This document shows, one piece after another, positions 43,674 through 52,285 of a stretch of 64,000 nucleotides of DNA. Position numbers and translations under genes: made by a program. The notes under the pieces are model-generated. The model saw nothing but the letters and a program-made list of their open reading frames with translations. It was not told the origin of the DNA and did not search any database. How positions within the stretch are numbered: the first letter of the stretch is position 1; each line of letters opens with the position of its first letter. This DNA comes from Bacillota bacterium (lineage in GTDB: Bacteria; Bacillota_A; Clostridia; Lachnospirales; Lachnospiraceae): positions 248,001-312,000 of the forward strand of contig JAEYMU010000024.1 in NCBI GenBank assembly GCA_023407175.1, given 5' to 3'.

Positions 43674-44702
43674 TTATTCATCATCATTCATATGACTCCT
43701 GATACCGTTGTATGCCTCATATACTGCCCGTGGTTTACCGATGTTAAGGACCTGTTCATACATACCCGGAGATTCCCTGCGGACCACCTCCAGTTTATCA
43801 AGGGTATCGTTGTAATCCGCGGTCAGATGGTTATAGGCGTTGCAGTAGGATTCATTATTCCGCAGCATGATGAAATCGGTAAAGGCGGTCCGGGTAATGG
43901 GCTGTGAAGTATGGGGCTTATCATAATGAACCATGACCTTATAGCCAGATACGGAGAATTCACCCTCCTTATAACCCGTTTTTATTAATGCATTGGCAAA
44001 GGTATATGCCATCCGCCTGTCATACAGCTCCACTACAATATCCATGGAAAGCTCGGAGGGCTTGGAAAACTCTCCTAATTTAAAGCCGGTCAGCCACCAA
44101 TGATAGCCGTTCCTTGTAAAGAGTATATTGCCGTTCTTGCGAAGTACAAAGGACATATTGATGCAGTCTTCATCCTCCACACAGTGATAAAAGGTACCGT
44201 TAAATATGCCGGGTATATTCAAATTTGGGCCGGTGGTGTAATAGATCCCGATTTCACCGCCGGTATTCATGCCGTATTGTCCTTTCCAGAATTCAATCAG
44301 CCATTTGCGGCCATTGTACTCGAAGGTGATCGGTTCGCAATCTATAATCATGCTCAACGCAGCACTGGCTTCATCATACAGCCTGCAGTAGCCAAGCTCA
44401 CGCTGCCAGGGATACATAAGGGAATAGAAGATATCCTGATATGGCTCATAAACAAAACCGAAGGGTTTTATTTCCTGGTTTAGCTCGGCAACACGCTCCG
44501 GATCATTCCCGATGATATCTACAATGGGACGTACAACCTCACGCTTTTTGTCTCTTTTTTTAATTCGAAGTCTATATAATATGCCAAAAAAGAGTATCAG
44601 CAACAGGCCGACAATTGTGAGCAGCACCATATTATCTGCTACCAGAAGAATTAAGCCGGCTGCCGTCGTCCATATTAAATTCGTCGAATAAAAGCTTAAC
44701 AT
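43674..44702 (-). CDS. DUF4474 domain membrane protein
   Basis: The product has 342 residues. Two short hydrophobic stretches in the first 45 residues anchor it in the membrane. The rest matches DUF4474, with FGFVYEPYQDIFYSLMYPWQRELGYCRLYDE and FEYNGRKWLIEFWKGQYGMNTG as landmarks. This family is common in Clostridia and has no known function. The start at 44702 follows AAAGGAG by eight bases. It lies about 50 bases upstream of, and on the same strand as, the phosphoesterase gene, so the two are probably one transcript. Confidence 0.85.
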   Translation of the reverse strand: MLSFYSTNLIWTTAAGLILLVADNMVLLTIVGLLLILFFGILYRLRIKKRDKKREVVRPIVDIIGNDPERVAELNQEIKPFGFVYEPYQDIFYSLMYPWQRELGYCRLYDEASAALSMIIDCEPITFEYNGRKWLIEFWKGQYGMNTGGEIGIYYTTGPNLNIPGIFNGTFYHCVEDEDCINMSFVLRKNGNILFTRNGYHWWLTGFKLGEFSKPSELSMDIVVELYDRRMAYTFANALIKTGYKEGEFSVSGYKVMVHYDKPHTSQPITRTAFTDFIMLRNNESYCNAYNHLTADYNDTLDKLEVVRRESPGMYEQVLNIGKPRAVYEAYNGIRSHMNDDE

Positions 44703-44840
44703 AAAATCAGCTCCTTTCTTTATGCTATATATCATAATATTCGTGATAAGGTCCTGTTGTTAAAGTAAAGGAAGAGAACTGCTCCATTTTTTCTAAGAAA
44801 TGATGTGATCCCCCTATTCCTGAAATTCACGAGCAGGTTA

Positions 44841-44870
44841 TTGACATATGACAAGAATAAGCTCTATAAT
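44841..44870 (+). promoter_or_regulatory. Promoter of the Mrp ATPase gene
   Basis: Consensus TTGACA (44841-44846) and TATAAT (44865-44870) are spaced by 18 bases. Confidence 0.85.
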
Positions 44871-44950
44871 AGAGGGAATGGAAAAGTAGCTGACTGCTTC
44901 TTAACATGGAAGCTTTCCTGCGCCAAATATAATATAGAAGGATGATAAAG

Positions 44951-45772
44951 ATGAGTGAATGTAATAGCAACTGTGAAAGCTGCAGTTCAAATTGTAGTGA
45001 TAGAAAAGAAAAAAATGATTTTGCTGTAAAGCCTCACGAATTAAGCAACATTAAGAAGGTAATCGGAATTGTCAGCGGAAAGGGAGGAGTAGGCAAATCC
45101 CTGGTAACCTCCCTGCTTGCTGTTACGATGAAACGGAGGGGCTTTCATACAGCTATTCTGGATGCAGATATTACAGGACCTTCCATCCCGAAGGCCTTTG
45201 GGTTAAAAGAGAAGGCAAAGGGGAATGAGATTGGAATTTTTCCGGTGAAAAGCAATAGTGGTATCGACATCATGTCCATCAATCTGCTACTTGGGGACGA
45301 AACGGACCCGGTTGTTTGGAGAGGTCCTGTGATTGCGGGTACAGTGAAGCAGTTTTGGTCCGATGTCATCTGGAATGAAGTGGATTATATGTTTGTAGAC
45401 ATGCCTCCCGGTACGGGGGATGTGCCTCTTACCGTATTCCAGTCCTTGCCTGTGGATGGGATTATTATCGTGACCTCTCCCCAGGAGCTGGTATCCATGA
45501 TTGTCGGTAAGGCGGTAAAGATGGCCAGGATGATGAATATCCCGATTCTTGGACTGGTTGAGAACATGTCATACTTTAAATGTCCTGATTGTGATAAGGA
45601 ATACAGTATTTTTGGCGAGAGCCATATCGAGGAGGTTGCCGAAAAATATGGTATTAAAACCTGTGCCAAGCTTCCGATTAATCCGAAGCTGGCGGCAGCC
45701 TGTGACAGGGGCATGATAGAGCTGTTTGACGGAGACTGGCTTGATAAAATGGCGGATATGCTGGAACAATAA
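44951..45772 (+). CDS. Mrp/NBP35-type P-loop ATPase, Fe-S cluster carrier
   Basis: The product has 273 residues. It carries the deviant Walker A SGKGGVGKS, DADITGPSIP, DMPPGTGDVPLT and the cluster-binding CPDC of ApbC/Mrp proteins. A cysteine-rich N-terminus (CNSNCESCSSNC, four Cys within about 12 residues) is like that of eukaryotic/archaeal NBP35 rather than of E. coli Mrp, and there is no N-terminal DUF59 domain. It likely assembles or transfers [4Fe-4S] clusters. The start at 44951 has AAGGA eight bases upstream; ATG at 44942 is too close to it. Confidence 0.92.
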   Translation: MSECNSNCESCSSNCSDRKEKNDFAVKPHELSNIKKVIGIVSGKGGVGKSLVTSLLAVTMKRRGFHTAILDADITGPSIPKAFGLKEKAKGNEIGIFPVKSNSGIDIMSINLLLGDETDPVVWRGPVIAGTVKQFWSDVIWNEVDYMFVDMPPGTGDVPLTVFQSLPVDGIIIVTSPQELVSMIVGKAVKMARMMNIPILGLVENMSYFKCPDCDKEYSIFGESHIEEVAEKYGIKTCAKLPINPKLAAACDRGMIELFDGDWLDKMADMLEQ

Positions 45773-45846
45773 ATAGGAAACTTAAGTAGCACATGGCTGT
45801 TTGAAACATATCTTTGTAATATCAGAGTATATTCAGGGAGGATATT

Positions 45847-46611
45847 ATGGAGGATGCAAGAGCAGCCGGTATGCCAAGAATCGGAGATACGGCTCCGGCA
45901 TTTACCGCAGTTACTACCCAGGGAGAACTGCATTTTCCCGGGGACTATATTGGAAAATGGGTAGTGCTATTCAGCTACCAGACGGATTTTACGCCGGTCT
46001 GTGCGACGGAACTGATGACCTTTGCAGCTATGAAGAAGGAGTTTGAGGAGCTTGAGGTGGAACTGATCGGACTCTCGATTGCCTCGGTCTATTCACATAT
46101 CGCGTGGCTTCGGAAGATGAAGGAGCTGGTCTGGAAGGATATCAAGCATATGGAGATCACCTTTCCGTTGATTGCAGATGTGTCTATGGAGGTTGCAGAA
46201 AAATATGCCATGCTGCATAAAAGTGCCTCCAAAACCCAGACCATCCGGGCGGTGTACATCATTGACGAGGAATCGAAGATTCGGGCAGTTTTATATTATC
46301 CCTTCTCTGTGGGCCGTAATATTGAAGAAATCAAGCGGATCGTAATTGCCCTGCAGACAGCGGATCATGAAAAGGCGGCCACACCTGCGGACTGGATGCC
46401 GGGAGAGGATATTATCATGCCTGCACCGAAGACCTGCGACGCAGCATCGGAGCGAATGGATAAGGTGAGTGAAAATATGTATTGTCTTGACTGGTTTCTG
46501 GCCTTCCGGCAGACGAATCTGGAGCAGGAGGATGAGGACAGGGAGCCAGAGATTAATCCTTATCCCTCGGTATTTCCGCCCAACCGAAAGAGGAAGAATA
46601 CAAAATATTAA
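45847..46611 (+). CDS. Peroxiredoxin, Prx6-like
   Basis: The product has 254 residues. The peroxidatic Cys is in DFTPVCATEL, matching the PxxxTxxC motif, and the long C-terminal half with YPFSVGRNIEEIKRIV and TPADWMPGEDIIMP is typical of the Prx6/1-Cys-like group. A further Cys pair (KTCDAASERM and YCLDWF) could act as resolving cysteines. It removes peroxides in the cytosol. AGGAGG precedes the ATG. The last 40 residues are charged and less conserved. Confidence 0.92.
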   Translation: MEDARAAGMPRIGDTAPAFTAVTTQGELHFPGDYIGKWVVLFSYQTDFTPVCATELMTFAAMKKEFEELEVELIGLSIASVYSHIAWLRKMKELVWKDIKHMEITFPLIADVSMEVAEKYAMLHKSASKTQTIRAVYIIDEESKIRAVLYYPFSVGRNIEEIKRIVIALQTADHEKAATPADWMPGEDIIMPAPKTCDAASERMDKVSENMYCLDWFLAFRQTNLEQEDEDREPEINPYPSVFPPNRKRKNTKY

Positions 46612-46632
46612 AGCAACGAAGCTGGAGATAAA

Positions 46633-47538
46633 ATGGAAAAGAATACACGTAACGCAATGGCAAAGGCTGCACTATTTTGCGCTGCAATCATATGGGGAAG
46701 TTCATTTCTTGTAGTGAAGGACTCCATGGATGTGATGCAGCCTTTCTTTTTGATGGCGGCCAGATTTACAATCGCAAGTGTGCTGCTTTCCCTTGTGTTT
46801 CATAAGAAATTGAAGAAATTAAACAGGGAGTACTTTCTCGGAGGCTTTATTATCGGGATATTTTTATTTCTGGGATATACATTTCAAACCATAGGAATCA
46901 TAGGCACTACTCCGGGCAAGAATGCCTTCCTGACCTCTGTTTACTGTGTGCTGGTACCCTTCATGTTCTGGGCAGTGGATAAGAAAAAGCCGGATGCCTT
47001 TCATATTATTGCGGCAATTACAACTGTCATTGGGATTGGGCTGGTATCCTTAAGCAGCTCCTTTACCATAGGGATAGGAGATTCACTAAGCCTTATCGGA
47101 GGAGTCGCATATGCAGCCCATATCGTCTCTATCACAAAATACAGCAAGGGCAGGGACCCGGTGCTGTTAACGATCCTACAGTTTGGCTACGGCGCCGTAT
47201 TTTCCTGGATTGCAGTTTTTATCCGCGGCGATATACCAGTTGTCTGGACCTATCAGAGCACTTTCGGAATACTGTACCTGTCGGTACTTGCTTCGGCAGT
47301 TGCAATGCTGCTCCAGAATGTCGGACAAAAATATACCCATCCTGCACCAGCATCCATCATCTTGAGTCTGGAGGCGGTTTTCGGAGTTGTTTTTTCGGTT
47401 ATCTTTTATCATGAGGTACTTACCCTGCGCTTAATCCTCGGCTTCTTTCTGATCTTTGCCGCAGTTATCATATCCGAGACCAAGCTGGCCTTCCTGATAA
47501 AGGATAGGAAAGAGGCCATCGGTACTACCACGAATTAG
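46633..47538 (+). CDS. EamA family (DMT) membrane transporter
   Basis: The product has 301 residues with ten membrane spans in two EamA repeats; AALFCAAIIWGSSFLVVKDSM begins the first and APASIILSLEAVFGVVFSVIF lies in the second. The substrate (metabolite or amino acid export) is not evident. It starts 21 bases after the peroxiredoxin gene and may share its transcript. Confidence 0.88.
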   Translation: MEKNTRNAMAKAALFCAAIIWGSSFLVVKDSMDVMQPFFLMAARFTIASVLLSLVFHKKLKKLNREYFLGGFIIGIFLFLGYTFQTIGIIGTTPGKNAFLTSVYCVLVPFMFWAVDKKKPDAFHIIAAITTVIGIGLVSLSSSFTIGIGDSLSLIGGVAYAAHIVSITKYSKGRDPVLLTILQFGYGAVFSWIAVFIRGDIPVVWTYQSTFGILYLSVLASAVAMLLQNVGQKYTHPAPASIILSLEAVFGVVFSVIFYHEVLTLRLILGFFLIFAAVIISETKLAFLIKDRKEAIGTTTN

Positions 47539-47616
47539 AAGCCGGCCGGCAGCGGGATTGAATTCCCGCGGAGGCTATGGTATGATTTTAGATAGGAAAA
47601 AGGAGGGAGGTTCATA

Positions 47617-48054
47617 ATGAAGATTTCAACGAAAGGAAGGTACGCACTGCGCCTGATGCTTGATCTGGCTTTAAACAGTACCGGAGAGCAGATCACGATC
47701 AAGAGTATTGCGGCCCGTCAGGAAATATCCGATAAATATCTGGAGCAGATCATTTCCCTGCTGAACCGGGCCGGATATGTGAAAAGCATCCGCGGCGCAC
47801 AGGGGGGCTACAAGCTGACGAAGGAGCCTTCGGAATATACGGTAGGTATGATTTTAAGACTTACGGAAGGGAGTCTTGCTCCGGTGGACTGTCTGGAGGA
47901 GAATACCAATGAATGTACCCGCAGCAGCGAATGCGTAACACGAGAGGTCTGGCAGGAGCTGTATGATGCCATTAATTCCGTGGTAGACCGGATTACATTG
48001 CAGGACCTGGTGAACCGGCACAAAAACAGAATGCCGGAGGATTTTTCAATCTGA
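47617..48054 (+). CDS. Rrf2 family transcriptional regulator with candidate Fe-S cysteines
   Basis: The product has 145 residues. The winged helix (MKISTKGRYALRLMLDLA, QEISDKYLEQIISLLNRAGYVKSIRGAQGGYKL) is that of the IscR/CymR/NsrR family. Cys92, Cys100 and Cys106 lie where IscR-type members bind a [2Fe-2S] cluster, so it may sense Fe-S or redox state; the Bacillus cysteine regulator CymR lacks such ligands. GGAGG precedes the ATG. Targets are not known; the cysteine genes at 61.6-63.9 kb are possible. Confidence 0.9.
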   Translation: MKISTKGRYALRLMLDLALNSTGEQITIKSIAARQEISDKYLEQIISLLNRAGYVKSIRGAQGGYKLTKEPSEYTVGMILRLTEGSLAPVDCLEENTNECTRSSECVTREVWQELYDAINSVVDRITLQDLVNRHKNRMPEDFSI

Positions 48055-48137
48055 ACGGGCGGATAAATTCTGTTGGACAAATCAGAGCTCAGTAGATATA
48101 ATAGGTACATACAAATGCTGGGTATCGGAGGAAGAGT

Positions 48138-48752
48138 ATGGTTAAACTTTCCGTTGAAAACGAGGTAATTGAGGTTGCGAAGGCTCTTTTTTTGGAAAAG
48201 GGCTTGAGTAAAACGGAGATGAAAGAGATTGCGGCACAGGTTGGTATCAGCAGAAGTACATTATATCGAATGTACTCCTCTAAGGATGTGTTGGCCTTTG
48301 CGGTTGCACAGATATTTTTGCATGAGATATTCACAGAACGTGATATTAATATATCGGGTAAAGATGCCAATGGATATGAGATATTGGTACAGTATATTCA
48401 TCAGCTGATAGAAGAGCTGATCAGCCATGTTGAGTATTTGAAATATTTACTTGAGTTCGATCAGGTATTTACCGGCAATTATCCGGATATACCCGAAACA
48501 CAGGAATACATTTCTTTTAACAGAAAGAACAGAGAGACCTTGTGTCGATTAATTAATAAAGGAATTGCCGATGGAAGTATCAAACCCGGGTTAGATGTGG
48601 GCGAATTGGAATTGTCGATAGGTAATACGGTATTGGCAATAGCCCAGAGAATTCTGCCGCGGGAGAAGCATTATTATGAAGAGTATGGAATGGGAAGAGA
48701 AATTGTTTATAATGTAATGGATATGATATTGTCGTCGATCAGGCAGGAATAG
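48138..48752 (+). CDS. TetR family regulator, likely repressor of the downstream sugar operon
   Basis: The product has 204 residues. The TetR helix-turn-helix is at the N-terminus: AKALFLEKGLSKTEMKEIAAQVGISRSTLYRMYSS. The C-terminal ligand domain is helical and not diagnostic. It is followed by a strong terminator and then by a promoter carrying two copies of a TetR-like palindrome centred on ACACGTGT, making it the probable regulator of the operon that starts at 48984. TetR control of a sugar ABC operon is less common than LacI control. Confidence 0.88.
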   Translation: MVKLSVENEVIEVAKALFLEKGLSKTEMKEIAAQVGISRSTLYRMYSSKDVLAFAVAQIFLHEIFTERDINISGKDANGYEILVQYIHQLIEELISHVEYLKYLLEFDQVFTGNYPDIPETQEYISFNRKNRETLCRLINKGIADGSIKPGLDVGELELSIGNTVLAIAQRILPREKHYYEEYGMGREIVYNVMDMILSSIRQE

Positions 48753-48776
48753 GAAAAGCAATACAGTGAGCTATAG

Positions 48777-48819
48777 AAGGCCCATGAATTCTATTAATAA
48801 GGAATTCATGGGCCTTTTT
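48777..48819 (+). terminator. Terminator of the TetR gene
   Basis: AAGGCCCATGAATTC (48777-48791) and GAATTCATGGGCCTT (48802-48816) are exact complements and run into five T. Confidence 0.9.
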
Positions 48820-48884
48820 GTATTAATTGATTAAAAATTACATAATATAAATATTTAATCTGTAGAATTTGAATAAAATTAGTA

Positions 48885-48940
48885 TTGACACACGTGTCTC
48901 AATATGGTATATTTGCAGTAGATAGAAACACGTGTCTCAA
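48885..48940 (+). promoter_or_regulatory. Promoter with two TetR-type operators
   Basis: TTGACA (48885-48890) and TATATT (48908-48913) are 17 bases apart. The near-palindrome TTGACACACGTGTCTCAA (48885-48902) covers the -35 box, and GAAACACGTGTCTCAA (48925-48940) covers the start region. Their centres are 38 bases apart. Binding of a repressor would block the promoter; the TetR protein encoded just upstream is the likely binder. Confidence 0.8.
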
Positions 48941-48983
48941 TCTTGCAAGAATATCATTTCACCGGAAAAGATAGGAGGTTTTT

Positions 48984-50303
48984 ATGAAAAAGAAGGTATT
49001 AGGACTTTTATTGGCTACAACACTTGTAGTAGCGAGTATCAGCGGCTGCAAAAAGGCAGCTTCTGATTCAAATGAATCACCCTCTGGAGCGGAGGCTTCT
49101 CCGTCAGCAGGCGAAACCATTACATTGACTTATTGGGATCAGTGGGCAGACCCTACCACCGAACCGACTGCACAAGCAGTTGCCGCAGCATTGGAAAATT
49201 GGGAAAAGGAATATCCAAATATTAAAATCAAGGTAGATCATACCACGGCAACTTCGGAGGCTTACAAAACGAAAATTAAAACAGCCTTATCCTCAGGTCA
49301 GGCACCGGATGTATTTATTATGAGCAAGGGAACCTTTGCCCAACCGTATATTGAAGCCGGAAAGCTTCTGGAATTAAATGATTATCTTGCAAATGGCGAG
49401 CTGGATGATATGAAGGAAGGTATCATTGATACGGCAAGCGTAGATGGAGGAATCTACGGGATACCCTTTAACATGCACGTTAATGGAATCTACTGCAACA
49501 CCGAGCTGTTTGAACAAAATAATATTGCTTATCCAACCACCTGGGATGAATTCATTGATGTATGCCAGAAGTTCAGCGAGCTTGGCATAACCCCGATTGC
49601 TATGGGTAACAAGGAATTATGGCAGGGTATTCAGCTTTTTGAGCCCATCCTGTTAAGTGAGGGAGGCTATGATTACTGTACCTCAGCAATTAACGGAGAA
49701 GATACCTTTGACAGTGACTGGACGAAAAAGTCCGCAGAGATCATGTTACAAATCTCACAGGCAGAAGCATTTTCCAAGGGAGTATCCGGTCTTACATTTA
49801 CAGAAGGAGCCGCTGAATTTGCCGCAGGCAAGGCTGCGATGACAATAAACGGAACCTGGGGCTTAAGCAGCTTTGAAGGAGAGGACGTTGCAGTAAACGG
49901 CAAGGTTAAAATCATAAGCTTCCCGACTGCTACAGACGGTCAGGGAAATGGCAAGATTGTACAGGCAGGCCCTTATGAATATTATGCGGTAAATACCGAT
50001 ACGGAGCATCCGAAGGAGGCAGTGCAGTTTGCATTGTATATGAGTAAATATATCTCGGATTACTGCTATGCGAACGGTCTGGGACTTCCGGTTTGGAATT
50101 CCCAGGGCGCACAAAGCGACAGCGTATTATTCCAGCAGGCCCTGGATATAGCTAATCAGGCAGAGGGATATATGTCAGGCTGGGATTTCTATCTGCAAAG
50201 TGATGTAACAACCGAGTATGAGAATCTGGTATCAGCATTAATTCTCAATCAGATCAGTGCCGAGGATTTTGCAAAGCAATTGCAGGAAGCCAATTCAAAA
50301 TAA
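48984..50303 (+). CDS. ABC sugar-binding lipoprotein
   Basis: The product has 439 residues. The lipobox SISGC near residue 22 is followed by a Ser/Glu/Ala linker and an extracellular solute-binding family 1 domain (TLTYWDQWADP ... YWEKEYPNIKIKVDHT-like opening, MTINGTWGLSSF near the middle). AGGAGG stands before the ATG. First gene of the TetR-controlled operon. The ligand cannot be read from sequence; downstream enzymes suggest a glycoside. Confidence 0.88.
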   Translation: MKKKVLGLLLATTLVVASISGCKKAASDSNESPSGAEASPSAGETITLTYWDQWADPTTEPTAQAVAAALENWEKEYPNIKIKVDHTTATSEAYKTKIKTALSSGQAPDVFIMSKGTFAQPYIEAGKLLELNDYLANGELDDMKEGIIDTASVDGGIYGIPFNMHVNGIYCNTELFEQNNIAYPTTWDEFIDVCQKFSELGITPIAMGNKELWQGIQLFEPILLSEGGYDYCTSAINGEDTFDSDWTKKSAEIMLQISQAEAFSKGVSGLTFTEGAAEFAAGKAAMTINGTWGLSSFEGEDVAVNGKVKIISFPTATDGQGNGKIVQAGPYEYYAVNTDTEHPKEAVQFALYMSKYISDYCYANGLGLPVWNSQGAQSDSVLFQQALDIANQAEGYMSGWDFYLQSDVTTEYENLVSALILNQISAEDFAKQLQEANSK

Positions 50304-50323
50304 CCGGCAGCAGCCACAATTTA

Positions 50324-50372
50324 GCCGGTGCTGTGTTGAAGTCAGTTAATGACAGCCGACTGCAGCACCGGC
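50324..50372 (+). other. Intra-operon hairpin after the lipoprotein gene
   Basis: GCCGGTGCTG (50324-50333) and CAGCACCGGC (50363-50372) form a perfect 10-pair stem with further pairing inside and no T tail. It probably protects the lipoprotein message from decay, giving more binding protein than permease. Confidence 0.6.
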
Positions 50373-50466
50373 ATATCACAGGACGGTATCAGAGTGTGTT
50401 TGAAGATCAGTGCACCATTAACAGCAAGCCTTGCAGCGAATGCGAGGCATGGAAAAGGATAAGAAA

Positions 50467-51396
50467 ATGAAAAAAGTATTGTGCAATAAAAGAGCTATCC
50501 TGATATTTATGGCCCCCGCCCTACTTATTTATGTTTTATTTGCCATATACCCGATTATTATGTCTGTGTATTACAGCTTACTGGATTGGAACGGTATTGG
50601 CGGCGGAATATTTATTGGATTGAAGAACTATGTGGATTTGTTTGTCAATAACAGTAACGGCTTTGGCAGTGCAGTCATCAATTCGCTGATTTTGGCTTTC
50701 CTGTCGGTGTTCGTACAGCTGCCGCTCTCCCTTGCACTGGCTTTATTGATTATCAATCCCAGGGTGAAAAAGGAAAGATTCTATAGAACGGTATATTTCC
50801 TGCCGGCAATTGTATCGACAGTTATTATTGCGGAGCTGTGGAAAAAGATATATCATCCGACCTACGGATTACTGAATAGCTTCCTGGGGAGTGTTGGTCT
50901 GGGAAGTCTGCAAAATGAGTGGCTGGGGAGTACAAAAACAGCCCTGATTGCAGTCTTCATACCGATTATCTGGCAATATATCGGAAATCATATGCTCATG
51001 ATGTATTCTGTAGCCAGAGGTATCTCAGAGGATATCCTGGAGGCGGCCAGAATCGATGGAGCGACACATTTCCAGACCTGTATGAAAATTATCATTCCCA
51101 TGATTAAAAATATGATTGTTGTCTGCGTAACCTTTGCCATAGTCGGTTCACTGAAGGCCTTTGACTTAATTTATGTTATGACCAACGGCGGCCCGCTCCA
51201 CGCAACGGAAACACCCGGAACCTTAATGTATAATACGATTTTTATACAGAATAAATACGGATATGGAAGCTCTATGGCTATTTTCATTGTTATTGAATGT
51301 ATCCTCTTTACATTTATTGTAAGAAAGATGATGGGGACTGCCTTTGGAAGTGAGGATGAAGTAAAAAAGAAAAGGGTTAAGACAGGAGGAAAATGA
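50467..51396 (+). CDS. ABC sugar permease, MalF/UgpA type
   Basis: The product has 309 residues with six membrane spans and the EAA loop EAARIDGATHFQTCMKIIIP. Several starts are possible: TTG at 50431, ATG at 50449 and ATG at 50467; the last has AAGGA seven bases upstream and gives the usual short cytosolic N-terminus. It works with the lipoprotein upstream and the permease downstream. Confidence 0.87.
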   Translation: MKKVLCNKRAILIFMAPALLIYVLFAIYPIIMSVYYSLLDWNGIGGGIFIGLKNYVDLFVNNSNGFGSAVINSLILAFLSVFVQLPLSLALALLIINPRVKKERFYRTVYFLPAIVSTVIIAELWKKIYHPTYGLLNSFLGSVGLGSLQNEWLGSTKTALIAVFIPIIWQYIGNHMLMMYSVARGISEDILEAARIDGATHFQTCMKIIIPMIKNMIVVCVTFAIVGSLKAFDLIYVMTNGGPLHATETPGTLMYNTIFIQNKYGYGSSMAIFIVIECILFTFIVRKMMGTAFGSEDEVKKKRVKTGGK

Positions 51397-51398
51397 GG

Positions 51399-52250
51399 AT
51401 GACGGTGCAGAATGAAAAAAAGCGTTATCTTAATGTAGGCCGGGTAATCATGGCTCTGATACTGATTATTGTAGCAGTGGTACAGATCTTTCCCTTTTAT
51501 TGGATGATTAGCTTTTCTTTTAAGAACAATAATGATATTTACGGTGGAAACATAGCGGGATTGCCGACCGTTTTCCATATCGAGAATTATATCAAGGCCT
51601 TTAAAACAGGTAATATCGGCATTTATTTAATGAACAGTGTAATTGTCACAATCGTTACGGTTGTTTTTGTTGCACTGCTGGCTTGTATGGCAGCCTATGC
51701 GATGCTTCGGATGGAGTGGAGGCTCAAGGGCTTTTTCTTTGGCTTTTTCCTGATTGGATATATGATTCCCATGCATGCCACATTATTGCCGCTGATGAAG
51801 CTGCTGGGCAATATGGGACTGCTGGATTCAAGACTTGCTTTGATTTTACCCTACATTGCTTTTGGCTTACCCTTTGCAATCTATATCCTATCCGGCTTCA
51901 TGAGGGATATACCGGGAGTCTTGGAGGAGGCGGCCTGTATCGACGGAGCCAATATCTATCAGATTTATTTCAGAATCATATTCCCGTTACTGAAGCCTGC
52001 CATATCTACTATCTCAATTTTTACTTTTTTAAGCAGCTGGAATGAATTAATGTTTTCAATGACCTTTGTAAATGACCCGTTAAAGAAAACTCTGACTTAC
52101 GGAATCATGTCCTTTGAAGGGCAATATGCAGTTGACTGGGGTGTTGTAGGCGCCGGTCTTTCCATTGCTACCATCCCTGTTCTGATATTATATCTGATTT
52201 TTGCAGAATCCTTCCAGAAGGGAATCGTAGCAGGAGCCGTTAAGGGATAA
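51399..52250 (+). CDS. ABC sugar permease, MalG/UgpE type
   Basis: The product has 283 residues, six spans, EAA loop EAACIDGANIYQIYFRIIFP and the typical end QKGIVAGAVKG. ATG at 51399 is nine bases after GGAGG; the ATG at 51393 overlaps the preceding stop but is only three bases from the site. No ATPase gene is present in the operon. Confidence 0.88.
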   Translation: MTVQNEKKRYLNVGRVIMALILIIVAVVQIFPFYWMISFSFKNNNDIYGGNIAGLPTVFHIENYIKAFKTGNIGIYLMNSVIVTIVTVVFVALLACMAAYAMLRMEWRLKGFFFGFFLIGYMIPMHATLLPLMKLLGNMGLLDSRLALILPYIAFGLPFAIYILSGFMRDIPGVLEEAACIDGANIYQIYFRIIFPLLKPAISTISIFTFLSSWNELMFSMTFVNDPLKKTLTYGIMSFEGQYAVDWGVVGAGLSIATIPVLILYLIFAESFQKGIVAGAVKG

Positions 52251-52285
52251 ATTAATAAAAATATTAAAAAATCAGGAGGTATATT

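Noticed and set aside
50390..50416. GAGTGTGTTTGAAGATCA, similar to an arm of the repeat at 25038
   Set aside because: Only about 15 of 18 bases match and no second arm follows, so it is not counted as a copy.
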